A stretch of DNA of 64,000 nucleotides from an uncultured Lachnospiraceae bacterium (GTDB lineage Bacteria; Bacillota; Clostridia; Lachnospirales; Lachnospiraceae). How positions within the stretch are numbered: position 1 is the stretch's first letter; each line of letters opens with the position of its first letter. The notes beneath the pieces were generated by a model. It was not told the DNA's origin, ran no database searches, and worked only from the letters and a program-made list of their open reading frames with translations. The stretch is from assembly GCA_910577015.1 (NCBI GenBank), contig CAJTKU010000012.1:11670-75669 (forward strand), written 5' to 3'. Of this stretch, positions 43,192 to 50,854 are shown piece after piece. The translations under genes and the position numbers were made by a program.

Positions 43192-43364
43192 GCATTTCGG
43201 ATGGCGGCAGCCCGGGGAGGCATTTGATTCCATAAAGGACCGTGTAAAAACACCGGTACTTGGATACCGTACTTTGGTATCCTACGTACCGCTGTGTTTT
43301 TACCCGAGCGAGAGCGCGTCCTGTTGGAACAAATGCCTCCCTGGGCTGCCGCCATCCGAAATGC
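43192..43364. repeat. Large palindromic repeat, copy B
   Basis: A 173-bp inverted repeat. Its outer 35 bases (43192-43226) pair with 43330-43364 at 34 positions, and inner arms pair to a loop near 43270. Inner blocks match copy A (6011-6193) in the opposite orientation at 36 of 36 and 30 of 31 bases. The outer stems differ from copy A but stay paired, i.e. compensatory change. It ends 12 bp upstream of the nitroreductase -35 box. Confidence 0.8.
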
Positions 43365-43376
43365 CGAAACGCTGTC

Positions 43377-43405
43377 TTGATTCTATCCTCCAGTTATGGT
43401 ATCAT
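43377..43405 (+). promoter_or_regulatory. Promoter of the nitroreductase gene
   Basis: TTGATT (43377-43382), a 17-bp spacer and TATCAT (43400-43405), about 35 bp before the start at 43441. Confidence 0.65.
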
Positions 43406-43440
43406 ATCCAAAGAAATATAAATATAAAAGGAGGATTTTC

Positions 43441-43980
43441 ATGACTGCCAAGGAATGTATCAGAGAACGCAGAAGCATCCGCCAGTTTACGGACAAACCG
43501 GTTTCCCACGATGTGCTGGCTTCCATAGTGGAAACTGCGTCTTTTGCACCGAGCTGGAAAAACACCCAGATTGCACGTTATATTGCCATTGAGGGCGAAT
43601 TAAAGGATAAAATTGCACGGGAATGCACTTCAGCTTATGCCAAAAACGGAGAAATCATGTTGAATGCTCCTATGGTGATTGCCGTTACCTTCATCAAAAA
43701 CCGCAGCGGTTTTGAGAGGGATGGTTCTTTCAGCACTCCCAAGGAAGGGGGCTGGCAGATGTTTGACGCCGGCATAGCCACAGAAGCATTTTGTCTGGCT
43801 GCCCATGAGCAGGGATTGGGAACTGTCATTATGGGTATTTTTGATGAAGAAAAAGCCTCCTCTTATTTGGAACTTTCCGAAGACAGGGAGCTTGCTGCCC
43901 TTATTCCCATAGGGTATCCTGCTGAATCACCGGCTGCACCCAGACGGAAACCCGTAGAGGAATTGTTATCTTATAAATGA
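43441..43980 (+). CDS. Nitroreductase family protein
   Basis: 179-residue FMN-dependent nitroreductase-like oxidoreductase. N-terminal Arg-Arg-Ser-Ile-Arg-Gln-Phe (FMN phosphate site) and Ala-Ser-Phe-Ala-Pro-Ser-Trp; C-terminal Glu-Gln-Gly-Leu-Gly-Thr and Ile-Pro-Ile-Gly-Tyr-Pro-Ala. AAGGAGG precedes the ATG at 43441. Physiological substrate unknown; flavin reduction or nitro/quinone reduction are family activities. An intrinsic terminator follows before pyrB. Confidence 0.92.
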   Translation: MTAKECIRERRSIRQFTDKPVSHDVLASIVETASFAPSWKNTQIARYIAIEGELKDKIARECTSAYAKNGEIMLNAPMVIAVTFIKNRSGFERDGSFSTPKEGGWQMFDAGIATEAFCLAAHEQGLGTVIMGIFDEEKASSYLELSEDRELAALIPIGYPAESPAAPRRKPVEELLSYK

Positions 43981-43984
43981 TTAC

Positions 43985-44017
43985 AAATCGAAGAGAATTT
44001 TTCTCTTCGATTTTTTT
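43985..44017 (+). terminator. Intrinsic terminator between nitroreductase and pyrB
   Basis: 13-bp stem (43985-43997 with 44001-44013) with a 3-base loop, ending in a U run to 44017. It sits only about 16 bp before the pyrB ribosome site. Confidence 0.85.
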
Positions 44018-44046
44018 AGGAAACTGAAATATTGGAGGTTTTGTAT

Positions 44047-44979
44047 ATGAGACATTTAATGAGCCCGCTGGATTTTTCCGTGGAGGAACTGGAGCAGTTA
44101 TTTGAGCTTGCCGAGCGCATTTCAAAAAATCCCTCCCGGTATAAGCATGCCTGCGACGGCAAAGTACTTGCCACCTGTTTTTATGAGCCAAGCACCCGGA
44201 CGCGCCTCAGCTTTGAATCTGCCATGATACATCTGGGCGGAGAAGTGCTGGGATTTTCCGACGCTGCCAACTCCTCCGCTTCCAAAGGGGAAAGCGTGTC
44301 GGACACCATCCGCATCATTTCCTGTTATGCGGATATTTGCGCCATGCGCCATCCCAAGGAAGGCGCTCCCATGGTCGCCGCTGACAAATCCGGGATTCCC
44401 GTTATCAATGCAGGGGACGGCGGACACCAGCACCCCACCCAGACTTTGACCGATTTATTGACTATCCGTTCCTTAAAAGGACATCTTGACCACCTTACCA
44501 TCGGCCTGTGCGGGGACTTGAAGTTTGGACGTACCGTGCACTCCCTTATCAATGCGCTTGTCCGTTATGAAGGCATTCGTTTCGTCTTCATTTCTCCTGA
44601 AGAATTGAGGGTTCCCGACTATATCACCGAAATGCTGAAGGACAAAAATATCCCCTATGAGGAAGTCATCCGTCTGGAAAAAGTCATGCCCACCCTTGAT
44701 TTACTTTACATGACAAGGGTACAGAAAGAACGCTTTTTCAATGAAGAGGATTACGTCCGGTTGAAAGATTTTTACATACTGGATGCCGCAAAAATGGAGC
44801 TGGCAGGACCCGACATGCTGGTGCTGCATCCCCTTCCCAGGGTCAACGAAATATCCGTGGAAGTGGATGACGACCCCAGAGCCGTTTATTTTAAACAGGC
44901 GCAGTACGGCGTCTATATCAGGATGGCGCTCATCCTGACCCTGCTCGGTCTTGCCGACGCCGGGGAAATCGAAGAATAG
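44047..44979 (+). CDS. pyrB: Aspartate carbamoyltransferase, catalytic subunit
   Basis: 310 residues; joins carbamoyl phosphate and aspartate in pyrimidine synthesis. Carbamoyl-phosphate motif Ser-Thr-Arg-Thr-Arg (about 48-52), aspartate loop and His-Gln-His-Pro-Thr-Gln-Thr-Leu-Thr-Asp-Leu, and His-Pro-Leu-Pro-Arg near 260. ATG at 44047 with TTGGAGG upstream; a start 15 bases earlier is unlikely. Forms an operon with pyrI (12-base gap). No PyrR-type leader is visible apart from the terminator. Confidence 0.96.
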   Translation: MRHLMSPLDFSVEELEQLFELAERISKNPSRYKHACDGKVLATCFYEPSTRTRLSFESAMIHLGGEVLGFSDAANSSASKGESVSDTIRIISCYADICAMRHPKEGAPMVAADKSGIPVINAGDGGHQHPTQTLTDLLTIRSLKGHLDHLTIGLCGDLKFGRTVHSLINALVRYEGIRFVFISPEELRVPDYITEMLKDKNIPYEEVIRLEKVMPTLDLLYMTRVQKERFFNEEDYVRLKDFYILDAAKMELAGPDMLVLHPLPRVNEISVEVDDDPRAVYFKQAQYGVYIRMALILTLLGLADAGEIEE

Positions 44980-44991
44980 GAGGTTAATCCG

Positions 44992-45423
44992 ATGTTAAAC
45001 GTAGGAAAAATTGAAGAAGGGTTCGTACTGGACCACATCAAAGCAGGAAAAAGCATGGACATATATAAGCACCTCCAGCTGGGCAAGCTGGACTGCACCG
45101 TTGCCATCATTAAAAATGCCCGCAGCAATAAAATGGGAAAAAAAGACATTTTAAAAGTAGAGTGCGATATCAACCAGCTTGATTTGGACGTCCTTGCCTT
45201 TATTGACCATAATATTACCGTTAACGTCATCAAAGACGGGGAAATAGTGGATAAGAAAGAATTGGTTCTTCCCAAAATGATAAAAAATGTCATCCGCTGC
45301 AAAAACCCCCGCTGCATCACTTCTATCGAGCAGGGGCTTCCCCACATTTTTGTTCTGGCTGACGAGGAAAAAGAAATTTACCGCTGTAAATACTGTGAAG
45401 AAAAAGGAAGCGGTTCCCTCTGA
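44992..45423 (+). CDS. pyrI: Aspartate carbamoyltransferase, regulatory subunit
   Basis: 143 residues; allosteric subunit that binds nucleotides. N-terminal Leu-Asp-His-Ile-Lys-Ala-Gly-Lys and C-terminal zinc site Cys-Lys-Asn-Pro-Arg-Cys ... Cys-Lys-Tyr-Cys. AGGAGG precedes the ATG. The stop codon sits in the loop of the terminator that follows. Confidence 0.96.
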   Translation: MLNVGKIEEGFVLDHIKAGKSMDIYKHLQLGKLDCTVAIIKNARSNKMGKKDILKVECDINQLDLDVLAFIDHNITVNVIKDGEIVDKKELVLPKMIKNVIRCKNPRCITSIEQGLPHIFVLADEEKEIYRCKYCEEKGSGSL

Positions 45424-45446
45424 AAGAACCGCTTCCTTCTATTTTT
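45404..45446. terminator. Bidirectional intrinsic terminator pyrI / CmpB protein
   Basis: 13-bp stem (45404-45416 with 45426-45438), 9-base loop containing the pyrI stop, and a U-rich tail on the plus strand; A-rich sequence on the other side makes it usable from the minus strand too. Confidence 0.8.
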
Positions 45447-46269
45447 TCTTTTTCTTCTCTTCCGCTTTCTGCCTTATCTCCTCCATAATTTCCCGATACC
45501 TGACGGAACTCATGGAAGGATTGTTATGAAACAGCCGGTGCATCCATTTTGCGCTTTTCATCCGTTCCATGTTCTCTTTTAACTGCTCCATGTGGAGTCT
45601 GTCAGCAATGGACTCCTTTTTCTGTTCCATATTTTCTGCAAAAAGTTCTTTTTTGGCATTCCACTCTTCTCCGGTAACGGCAATCACCACGTCCAGCCGT
45701 TTTTGCAGCCGCAGAAGCTCTTCTTTCGCCTTCTCCATATGCACCAGAATATCCCGCAAATCCAAAGCTGCCTTAAATGCCAGCGCAAAGTCGCCGGCAA
45801 TATAAACGGTGAGCAGCACCGTGATTACCGTCAGGAGCGTAGATGGAATACCCAGCACAAATGCTTCAACAGGCTTATGTATGACATAGGTCATAAGCAT
45901 GGTAAGTCCTCCCCACGCCAAAGAGGAACTTAAGCAGATATGTCCCTGAAAATTCAAAGGCTGATTGGAATAGTCCCAGTAACGAACCTTAAACAACGCC
46001 TCCATCACAACACCCGTTACATATTCCAGCAATGTGGCGCCGATACAGCCGGCAATATAAACAGCCCACCAATGCTCCAGAAACGGCCTGGATACCACCA
46101 GCATCATAATAGCGCCGCTTCCATAAAGCGGCAGAAAAGGCCCTTTCATAAACCCTCTGTTTACAAATTTCCTGCTTTTTGCGGAAACATACGAGGATTC
46201 AAAACACCAGCCGAAAAAACAATAAAAATAGAAAAAAAACAACCATTGTATTATAGAATATCCAAACAT
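45439..46269 (-). CDS. CmpB/ABC-type-IV-like membrane protein with C-terminal coiled region
   Basis: 276 residues. N-terminal 160 residues carry about five membrane segments with the PF06541 pattern Phe-Gly-Trp-Cys-Phe-Glu-Ser, Leu-Glu-Tyr-Val-Thr-Gly and Tyr-Trp-Asp-Tyr-Ser. The rest (about 165-276) is charged and helical, ending in a Lys run. AGGAG precedes the ATG. Last gene of the zinc-G3E operon, 9 bases after ylmH. Function unknown. Confidence 0.85.
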   Translation of the reverse strand: MFGYSIIQWLFFFYFYCFFGWCFESSYVSAKSRKFVNRGFMKGPFLPLYGSGAIMMLVVSRPFLEHWWAVYIAGCIGATLLEYVTGVVMEALFKVRYWDYSNQPLNFQGHICLSSSLAWGGLTMLMTYVIHKPVEAFVLGIPSTLLTVITVLLTVYIAGDFALAFKAALDLRDILVHMEKAKEELLRLQKRLDVVIAVTGEEWNAKKELFAENMEQKKESIADRLHMEQLKENMERMKSAKWMHRLFHNNPSMSSVRYREIMEEIRQKAEEKKKKK

Positions 46270-46278
46270 ACCCTTCTC

Positions 46279-47049
46279 CTAACGGTACACATCCACTGCC
46301 AGACAGATTTTTCCTTTTTTCGTTTCGTATTTTACTTCCCTGAATATAATCTTGCCGTATCCACGCACATTCACAGTCTCTCCCGGCTTCCACATACGGC
46401 TGTTGTTTTCTGCCAGACGGCCATTCACATAGACTTTTCCTCCCTGGAATAAGGCAATGCTTTCAGCCCTTGAAATATGATAAACCTTGGAAAGGCATCC
46501 GTCAATACGCAGGGAACTCACCTGTACCTCCACGCTTTTCGGCTCGTCCCTTTTTGCCGTATCCATCTGCCCCGTAACCTCGCATCCCACATGGGTATGC
46601 TTAATCTGTACAAGGTTTTCACAGATAAATTCAGCCATGGAAGACAAGCAGTACAGATATCCCTCCCTGTCACCCACGCGGATATCACCGATGCAGTCCC
46701 TCTCAATGCCCAGATTCATCAGCGCTCCCAAAAAATCCCTGTGGGAAAAATCATCCGCAAACTTTGCAGATAACGGTGTGACATGGATACAGGTAATCGG
46801 ATAATCCTCCTCATAGCCAAACTCCTCAGGCGAGCCAAAGCGAATCACTTTCCGCTCGCTCTCTTCGTCACCGCCAAATAAAGCAGGATGGGAAAAAAGC
46901 AGATTTTTTTCCATCCTGTAATAGACATCCAGTTCAGCGAGTCCCAAAAAACTGCTGAAGGTAAAAATATTCTGCCTGTAAGACTTATCAGCAAGCTCCT
47001 GCAGCCTTTTCTGTAACTGTGCCAGTTCTTTTTCCGAATTTAACGCCAT
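46279..47049 (-). CDS. ylmH: YlmH-type S4 RNA-binding protein
   Basis: 256 residues. A central YlmH domain is followed by a C-terminal S4 domain (about 180-240: Ser-Arg-Ala-Glu-Ser-Ile-Ala-Leu-Phe and Lys-Val-Tyr-Val-Asn-Gly). In B. subtilis YlmH acts with the division/ylm genes and in rescue of stalled ribosomes; here it stands in a different context, 6 bases after the ZIP transporter. Confidence 0.9.
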   Translation of the reverse strand: MALNSEKELAQLQKRLQELADKSYRQNIFTFSSFLGLAELDVYYRMEKNLLFSHPALFGGDEESERKVIRFGSPEEFGYEEDYPITCIHVTPLSAKFADDFSHRDFLGALMNLGIERDCIGDIRVGDREGYLYCLSSMAEFICENLVQIKHTHVGCEVTGQMDTAKRDEPKSVEVQVSSLRIDGCLSKVYHISRAESIALFQGGKVYVNGRLAENNSRMWKPGETVNVRGYGKIIFREVKYETKKGKICLAVDVYR

Positions 47050-47055
47050 ACCGCA

Positions 47056-47847
47056 TTACCCCAATGCCACATCCAATATCATCATTAACAGAAAACCTGC
47101 CAGCACGCCAACCGTACCGAAATGGGAGTGTTCCCCCAAATGCGCCTCCGGAATCAGTTCTTCCACCACCACATAAATCATGGCGCCGGCGGCAAAAGAA
47201 AGCAGCCATGGCATAAACGGAACCAGTGCAGATGCCAAAAGCACTGTCACCACCCCGAAAACAGGCTCCACAATGCCGGACAGGCAGCCGCATAAAAATG
47301 CTTTTAGGGTTCCTGTTCCTTCTCTTTTCAAAGGCAGGGAAATTGCCGCCCCTTCCGGAAAATTCTGAAGGCCGATGCCGATAGCAAGTGCAAATGCCGC
47401 AGCATATTCTACGGCGTCCGCACCGTTTAACCGGGCGTTTGCAAAAGCAATTCCCATCGCCATTCCCTCCGGAATATTGTGCAGCGTTACGGCAAACACC
47501 ATCAAAGTGGTTCTTTGCAGGGAGGTCTTCGGTCCTTCACCCTGCCGCTCGCCGATATGCAGATGGGGAACCAGCTTGTCCATCATCATCAGAAACAGCG
47601 CTCCCAGTAAAAAACCGCCTGCCGCCGGGAGCCATCCGATACCTCCCGCCTCACCGGCCTGCTCTATGGCCGGTATTAACAGAGACCAGACGCTGGCGGC
47701 AATCATCACCCCTGCAGCAAATCCCAAAAAGGCCTTGTGGATATTTTCCTTCATTTCCTTTTTGAAAAAGAAAACCATTGCCGCACCCAGCGATGTCATA
47801 AGCCAGGCAAAACCCGTTCCCTCCAATGCAAGCAAAATTGTACGCAT
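47056..47847 (-). CDS. ZIP family metal transporter
   Basis: 263 residues, about eight membrane segments, GufA/ZupT-like. Metal path motifs: His-Asn-Ile-Pro-Glu-Gly-Met-Ala (about segment 4) and Gln-Asn-Phe-Pro-Glu-Gly-Ala-Ala (segment 5); later Val-Glu-Glu-Leu-Ile-Pro-Glu. Imports Zn2+ or related divalent metals. GAGGAG precedes the ATG. Follows the second G3E GTPase by 14 bases, so metal import and metallochaperones are expressed together. Confidence 0.92.
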   Translation of the reverse strand: MRTILLALEGTGFAWLMTSLGAAMVFFFKKEMKENIHKAFLGFAAGVMIAASVWSLLIPAIEQAGEAGGIGWLPAAGGFLLGALFLMMMDKLVPHLHIGERQGEGPKTSLQRTTLMVFAVTLHNIPEGMAMGIAFANARLNGADAVEYAAAFALAIGIGLQNFPEGAAISLPLKREGTGTLKAFLCGCLSGIVEPVFGVVTVLLASALVPFMPWLLSFAAGAMIYVVVEELIPEAHLGEHSHFGTVGVLAGFLLMMILDVALG

Positions 47848-47861
47848 ACATTCTCCTCGTC

Positions 47862-48791
47862 TTAAACAAAACTGATAATTTCATTTTTGGGGGCCTTTGC
47901 TTTTTCCACGCTGACTGCGTGTAAAACCGGCCCTTCCCCCTGGTATTCCTCCCGGTATTCTTTTGTGACGGACGCCTTCACCCTGACCCAATCCTTCTGC
48001 TTCAGCTTATCCGCTTCCGCATATTCACAGGCATATCCCAAAAATGCCATATCATCCGCACAGCAGGTCATCGCCATACGCCCCGGCACAAAGTATCCTT
48101 TGGGAAATCCTTCCGGCTTTAATACCATGGCAAGAAATTCAATGGTCTTTCCCACATATCTTTCCATATGGTCCATGCTGTCCAGATACCAGATACCATA
48201 CCCAAAATCGTCCAGTTTTAATACATCCTGCGTCAAATCGTACGGTAAATCATCCTCCAGGATATCCGTGATTTCACCGTTTGCGTCTTCAAAAATAACC
48301 TCCGCCCTGGGATTTACCGCCTTGATGTTCCTCTTGTAAGCATTCAAATCCGTGATGCCGTCACAACGGTTAAAGATAATCATCTCGGAATTGCGAACCA
48401 TCTCTGCCAGAAGGGAACGCATATTGGTGTAATACATGGGAAAAGTGGAGCCGTCAATTGTCGTAATCTGCTGTTCCACTTTCCAGTGCCAGGGAAGCTT
48501 CATTTCTTTAAAGTTCCACATGCCGTTATATTCTATAATGATTCTGTCCGGCTTGTGCTTCTTTTCCAGTTCCAGCAAATGGGAAGGGGTAAAAGACGAT
48601 TCATCCTCAATCAGTTCCAGCACCGTCCTGCTCTTTTTCAGCAGCGAGGCATCATACTCCACCTCCCCCTCCTCACAGAGCAAAAGCAGCGTGGTTCCCT
48701 TTGTCTGAAAATACGGCTGTGCAAGCGTAAAATTGATAAATTCCGTCTTACCGCTTTCCAGAAACCCATTGATGATATATACAGCTTTCAT
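47862..48791 (-). CDS. CobW/G3E-family GTPase without CxCC
   Basis: 309 residues. P-loop Gly-Phe-Leu-Glu-Ser-Gly-Lys-Thr (about 9-16), Ile-Glu-Tyr-Asn-Gly-Met near the switch region (family usually has Glu-Pro-Ser-Gly), and Asn-Arg-Cys-Asp in place of NKxD. The CxCC metal site of zinc-chaperone members is absent. Thus it is a divergent G3E protein, perhaps a regulatory partner of the His-rich GTPase encoded 45 bp upstream. A C-terminal CobW_C-like region is likely (about 210-300). Confidence 0.88.
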   Translation of the reverse strand: MKAVYIINGFLESGKTEFINFTLAQPYFQTKGTTLLLLCEEGEVEYDASLLKKSRTVLELIEDESSFTPSHLLELEKKHKPDRIIIEYNGMWNFKEMKLPWHWKVEQQITTIDGSTFPMYYTNMRSLLAEMVRNSEMIIFNRCDGITDLNAYKRNIKAVNPRAEVIFEDANGEITDILEDDLPYDLTQDVLKLDDFGYGIWYLDSMDHMERYVGKTIEFLAMVLKPEGFPKGYFVPGRMAMTCCADDMAFLGYACEYAEADKLKQKDWVRVKASVTKEYREEYQGEGPVLHAVSVEKAKAPKNEIISFV

Positions 48792-48835
48792 AAAATATCC
48801 TTTCTTCTTTCCGGCTTTTCAGCCACAAACCACCA

Positions 48836-50029
48836 TCAGGCAAAGAGCGCTTCCAGCTTCTCCTCCGAAAGTCCGGAACCAATGACGCAAATCTTTCCCG
48901 TCACCTGCGGCTTTCCTGTCCTGATATCGCTTTCACCCGGTACATAGTCAAAATAAATCCATGAGCCATCCTCGGCGGGAACCATTCCCTTGGCCCGCAG
49001 CACCACGCCGCATTCTCCGCCCTCCAGGCTTTCCAACAGTTTCGTAAGCTTCTCTTCCGTATACAAAGCAGGCGTTTCCTTTCCCCAGCTTGTAAACACC
49101 TCATCCGCATGATGATGGTGATGATGTCCCTCCTCATGGTGATGGTGCTCATAACTGCACTCTTCCCCGTCTTCATGATGGTGGTGATGGCCGTGGCTGC
49201 ACTCTTCCCCATCTTCATGATGGTGGTGGCCATGGCAGCACTCCTCCCCATCTTCATGATGATGGCCATGACAGCACTCCTCGTCATCTCCATGGTGATG
49301 GTGTCCATGACAGCACTCCTCGTCATCTTCATGATGATGGTGGTGGCCATGGCAGCACTCCTCACCGTCTTCATGGTGATGATGATGCTCATGTTCTTCT
49401 TGCAACATCTCCTGAAGCATATTTTCCAGTTTGTCGGCGCCTTCTATCGTTTTCAGAATATCCCCGCCCTGCAAATCCTCCCATGGTGTGGTGATAATGA
49501 CGGCTTCTTTATTATACTCCCGAATCATCCCCACACAGGCTTCCAGCTTTTCCTGATTCATTCCGGCTGTCCTGCTCAAGATAATAGTGCCGGCATAGGC
49601 AATCTGATTACAGAAGAACTCGCCAAAGTTCTTGATATACATCCTGCATTTTGCCGCATCCACCACAGCTACCGCACTGTTCACCCGGACTTCGGCATCC
49701 GAAGCGACATTTTCCACTGCCTTTATGACATCGGAAAGTTTTCCTACCCCGGACGGTTCTATCAATATCCTCTCCGGCGCATAAGTCGTCAGCACTTCCT
49801 TCAGCGAAGCGCCGAAATCCCCTACAAGGGAGCAGCAGATGCAGCCGGAGTTCATCTCTTTGATTTCGATTCCGGACTCCTCCAGAAATCCTCCGTCAAT
49901 TCCTATTTCCCCAAATTCATTTTCAATCAGTACTACCCTGGTGTCTGCCAATGCTTCCTTGAGCAGCTTTTTAATCAACGTCGTTTTACCGGCTCCGAGA
50001 AAGCCGGAAAAAATATCTATCTTTGTCAT
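48836..50029 (-). CDS. CobW/G3E GTPase with a long His/Cys repeat
   Basis: 397 residues, likely zinc metallochaperone. P-loop Gly-Phe-Leu-Gly-Ala-Gly-Lys-Thr (9-16), Glu-Asn-Glu-Phe-Gly (36-40), metal site Gly-Cys-Ile-Cys-Cys (62-66) and Glu-Pro-Ser-Gly-Val-Gly (91-96). The NKxD guanine motif is degenerate (Ser-Arg-Thr-Ala, about 152-155). Residues 211-310 form six imperfect units of Glu-Asp-Gly-Glu-Glu-Cys-Cys-His-Gly-His-His, with about 42 His and 10 Cys in 100 residues. A CobW_C domain follows (about 315-397). The ATG at 50029 has GGAGG upstream. First gene of the zinc operon. Confidence 0.93.
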   Translation of the reverse strand: MTKIDIFSGFLGAGKTTLIKKLLKEALADTRVVLIENEFGEIGIDGGFLEESGIEIKEMNSGCICCSLVGDFGASLKEVLTTYAPERILIEPSGVGKLSDVIKAVENVASDAEVRVNSAVAVVDAAKCRMYIKNFGEFFCNQIAYAGTIILSRTAGMNQEKLEACVGMIREYNKEAVIITTPWEDLQGGDILKTIEGADKLENMLQEMLQEEHEHHHHHEDGEECCHGHHHHHEDDEECCHGHHHHGDDEECCHGHHHEDGEECCHGHHHHEDGEECSHGHHHHHEDGEECSYEHHHHEEGHHHHHHADEVFTSWGKETPALYTEEKLTKLLESLEGGECGVVLRAKGMVPAEDGSWIYFDYVPGESDIRTGKPQVTGKICVIGSGLSEEKLEALFA

Positions 50030-50074
50030 AACATCCTCCATTCTGAAGCGTTACATAAAACCGCCGCATAGCAT

Positions 50075-50103
50075 ATTGTGGAACATTTTTCACGGAATGT
50101 CAA
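50075..50103 (-). promoter_or_regulatory. Promoter of the G3E/ZIP operon
   Basis: On the minus strand, TTGACA (50103-50098), a 17-bp spacer and CACAAT (50080-50075), about 45 bp before the start. A loose palindrome (GTGAAAAATGTTCCAC) fills the spacer, a possible repressor site; it does not resemble a Zur box. Confidence 0.65.
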
Positions 50104-50122
50104 GAAGTCTTCCGTATTTTCC

Positions 50123-50785
50123 TTATCTTTTATCGTCTCTCTCCTTCGCCTGCATCCACTCGGATTCTATTACGGAAAACGGCAGCACTGCCGCTTCCCC
50201 CTCCCTGCTCACCCCGCATATGATGCCTGCAAAATATCCGTCCGCATCCACAACCGCACTGCCGCTCATGCCTCCCGTGACATTCATTTTCAACAGCATC
50301 ATATCAAGCGAAAAATCCTCCACATAAATCCATGTGGAGACCACCACTCCTTCTATTCTTTCCGTACCATCACCGGAAAGCGTATGAAGAACATCCCCTT
50401 CCCGCAGTCCGTCAAAACGCTTTCTGTCCGTCTTTACCGGCGCCGCCGTTTCCGGCATATTTTTTTCCTCCACCTTCAAAAACGCCGCGTCCGCCGTTTC
50501 CGACAGGTAAAATACCTCTGCCTCGGTTTCGCTTCCGTCAGAAAATACAACGGTGCATAAATCCCCGCACGCAAGTCCGGAAAGGACATGCCCTGCCGTA
50601 ACCAGATAACCGCCTTTTCCATCCCTGCCGTATACGACGCCCCTGCCCGTAAAGTACGGGGTTTTCACCGTAACGTATGCAGAAGCTCTCTCCTTTTCCC
50701 CGTTTTTTACTCCCAAAATAAAAAAACATAAAACCAACAATACTGCCGCCGCTAAACAAAGCGCGGTTTTCTTTTTCCCATCCAT
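50123..50785 (-). CDS. Membrane-anchored trypsin-like serine protease
   Basis: 220 residues. An N-terminal membrane anchor (about 7-26) is followed by a compact trypsin-like domain: Thr-Ala-Gly-His (His about 68), Ala-Asp-Ala-Ala-Phe (Asp about 104), Gly-Gly-Met-Ser-Gly-Ser-Ala (Ser about 178). There is no PDZ domain, unlike HtrA/DegP. The ATG at 50785 has GGGAGG upstream; a longer reading to 50971 would run into rnpB. Its target is unknown. Confidence 0.88.
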   Translation of the reverse strand: MDGKKKTALCLAAAVLLVLCFFILGVKNGEKERASAYVTVKTPYFTGRGVVYGRDGKGGYLVTAGHVLSGLACGDLCTVVFSDGSETEAEVFYLSETADAAFLKVEEKNMPETAAPVKTDRKRFDGLREGDVLHTLSGDGTERIEGVVVSTWIYVEDFSLDMMLLKMNVTGGMSGSAVVDADGYFAGIICGVSREGEAAVLPFSVIESEWMQAKERDDKR

Positions 50786-50803
50786 TGTAGCTGCCTCCCT
50801 ATG

Positions 50804-50851
50804 AAAAACCCGGCAAACACAGCCGGACTGGCTATTTTTACCGGGTTTTTT
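50804..50851 (-). terminator. Intrinsic terminator of rnpB
   Basis: Read on the minus strand, AAAAACCCGG-TAAA pairs with TTTGCCGGGTTTTT, with a small inner GGCT/AGCC stem, closing with a U run at 50808-50804. It directly follows the RNase P RNA. Confidence 0.8.
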
Positions 50852-50854
50852 ATT

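Noticed and set aside
49090..49400. Regularly spaced repeats that might be a CRISPR array
   Set aside because: In frame inside a gene, period of about 40 bases with no unique spacers, coding for a His/Cys repeat.
49109..50071. 320-codon frame opposite the His-repeat GTPase, reading as repeated Met/Val
   Set aside because: Direct mirror of the His/Cys repeat; no ribosome site.
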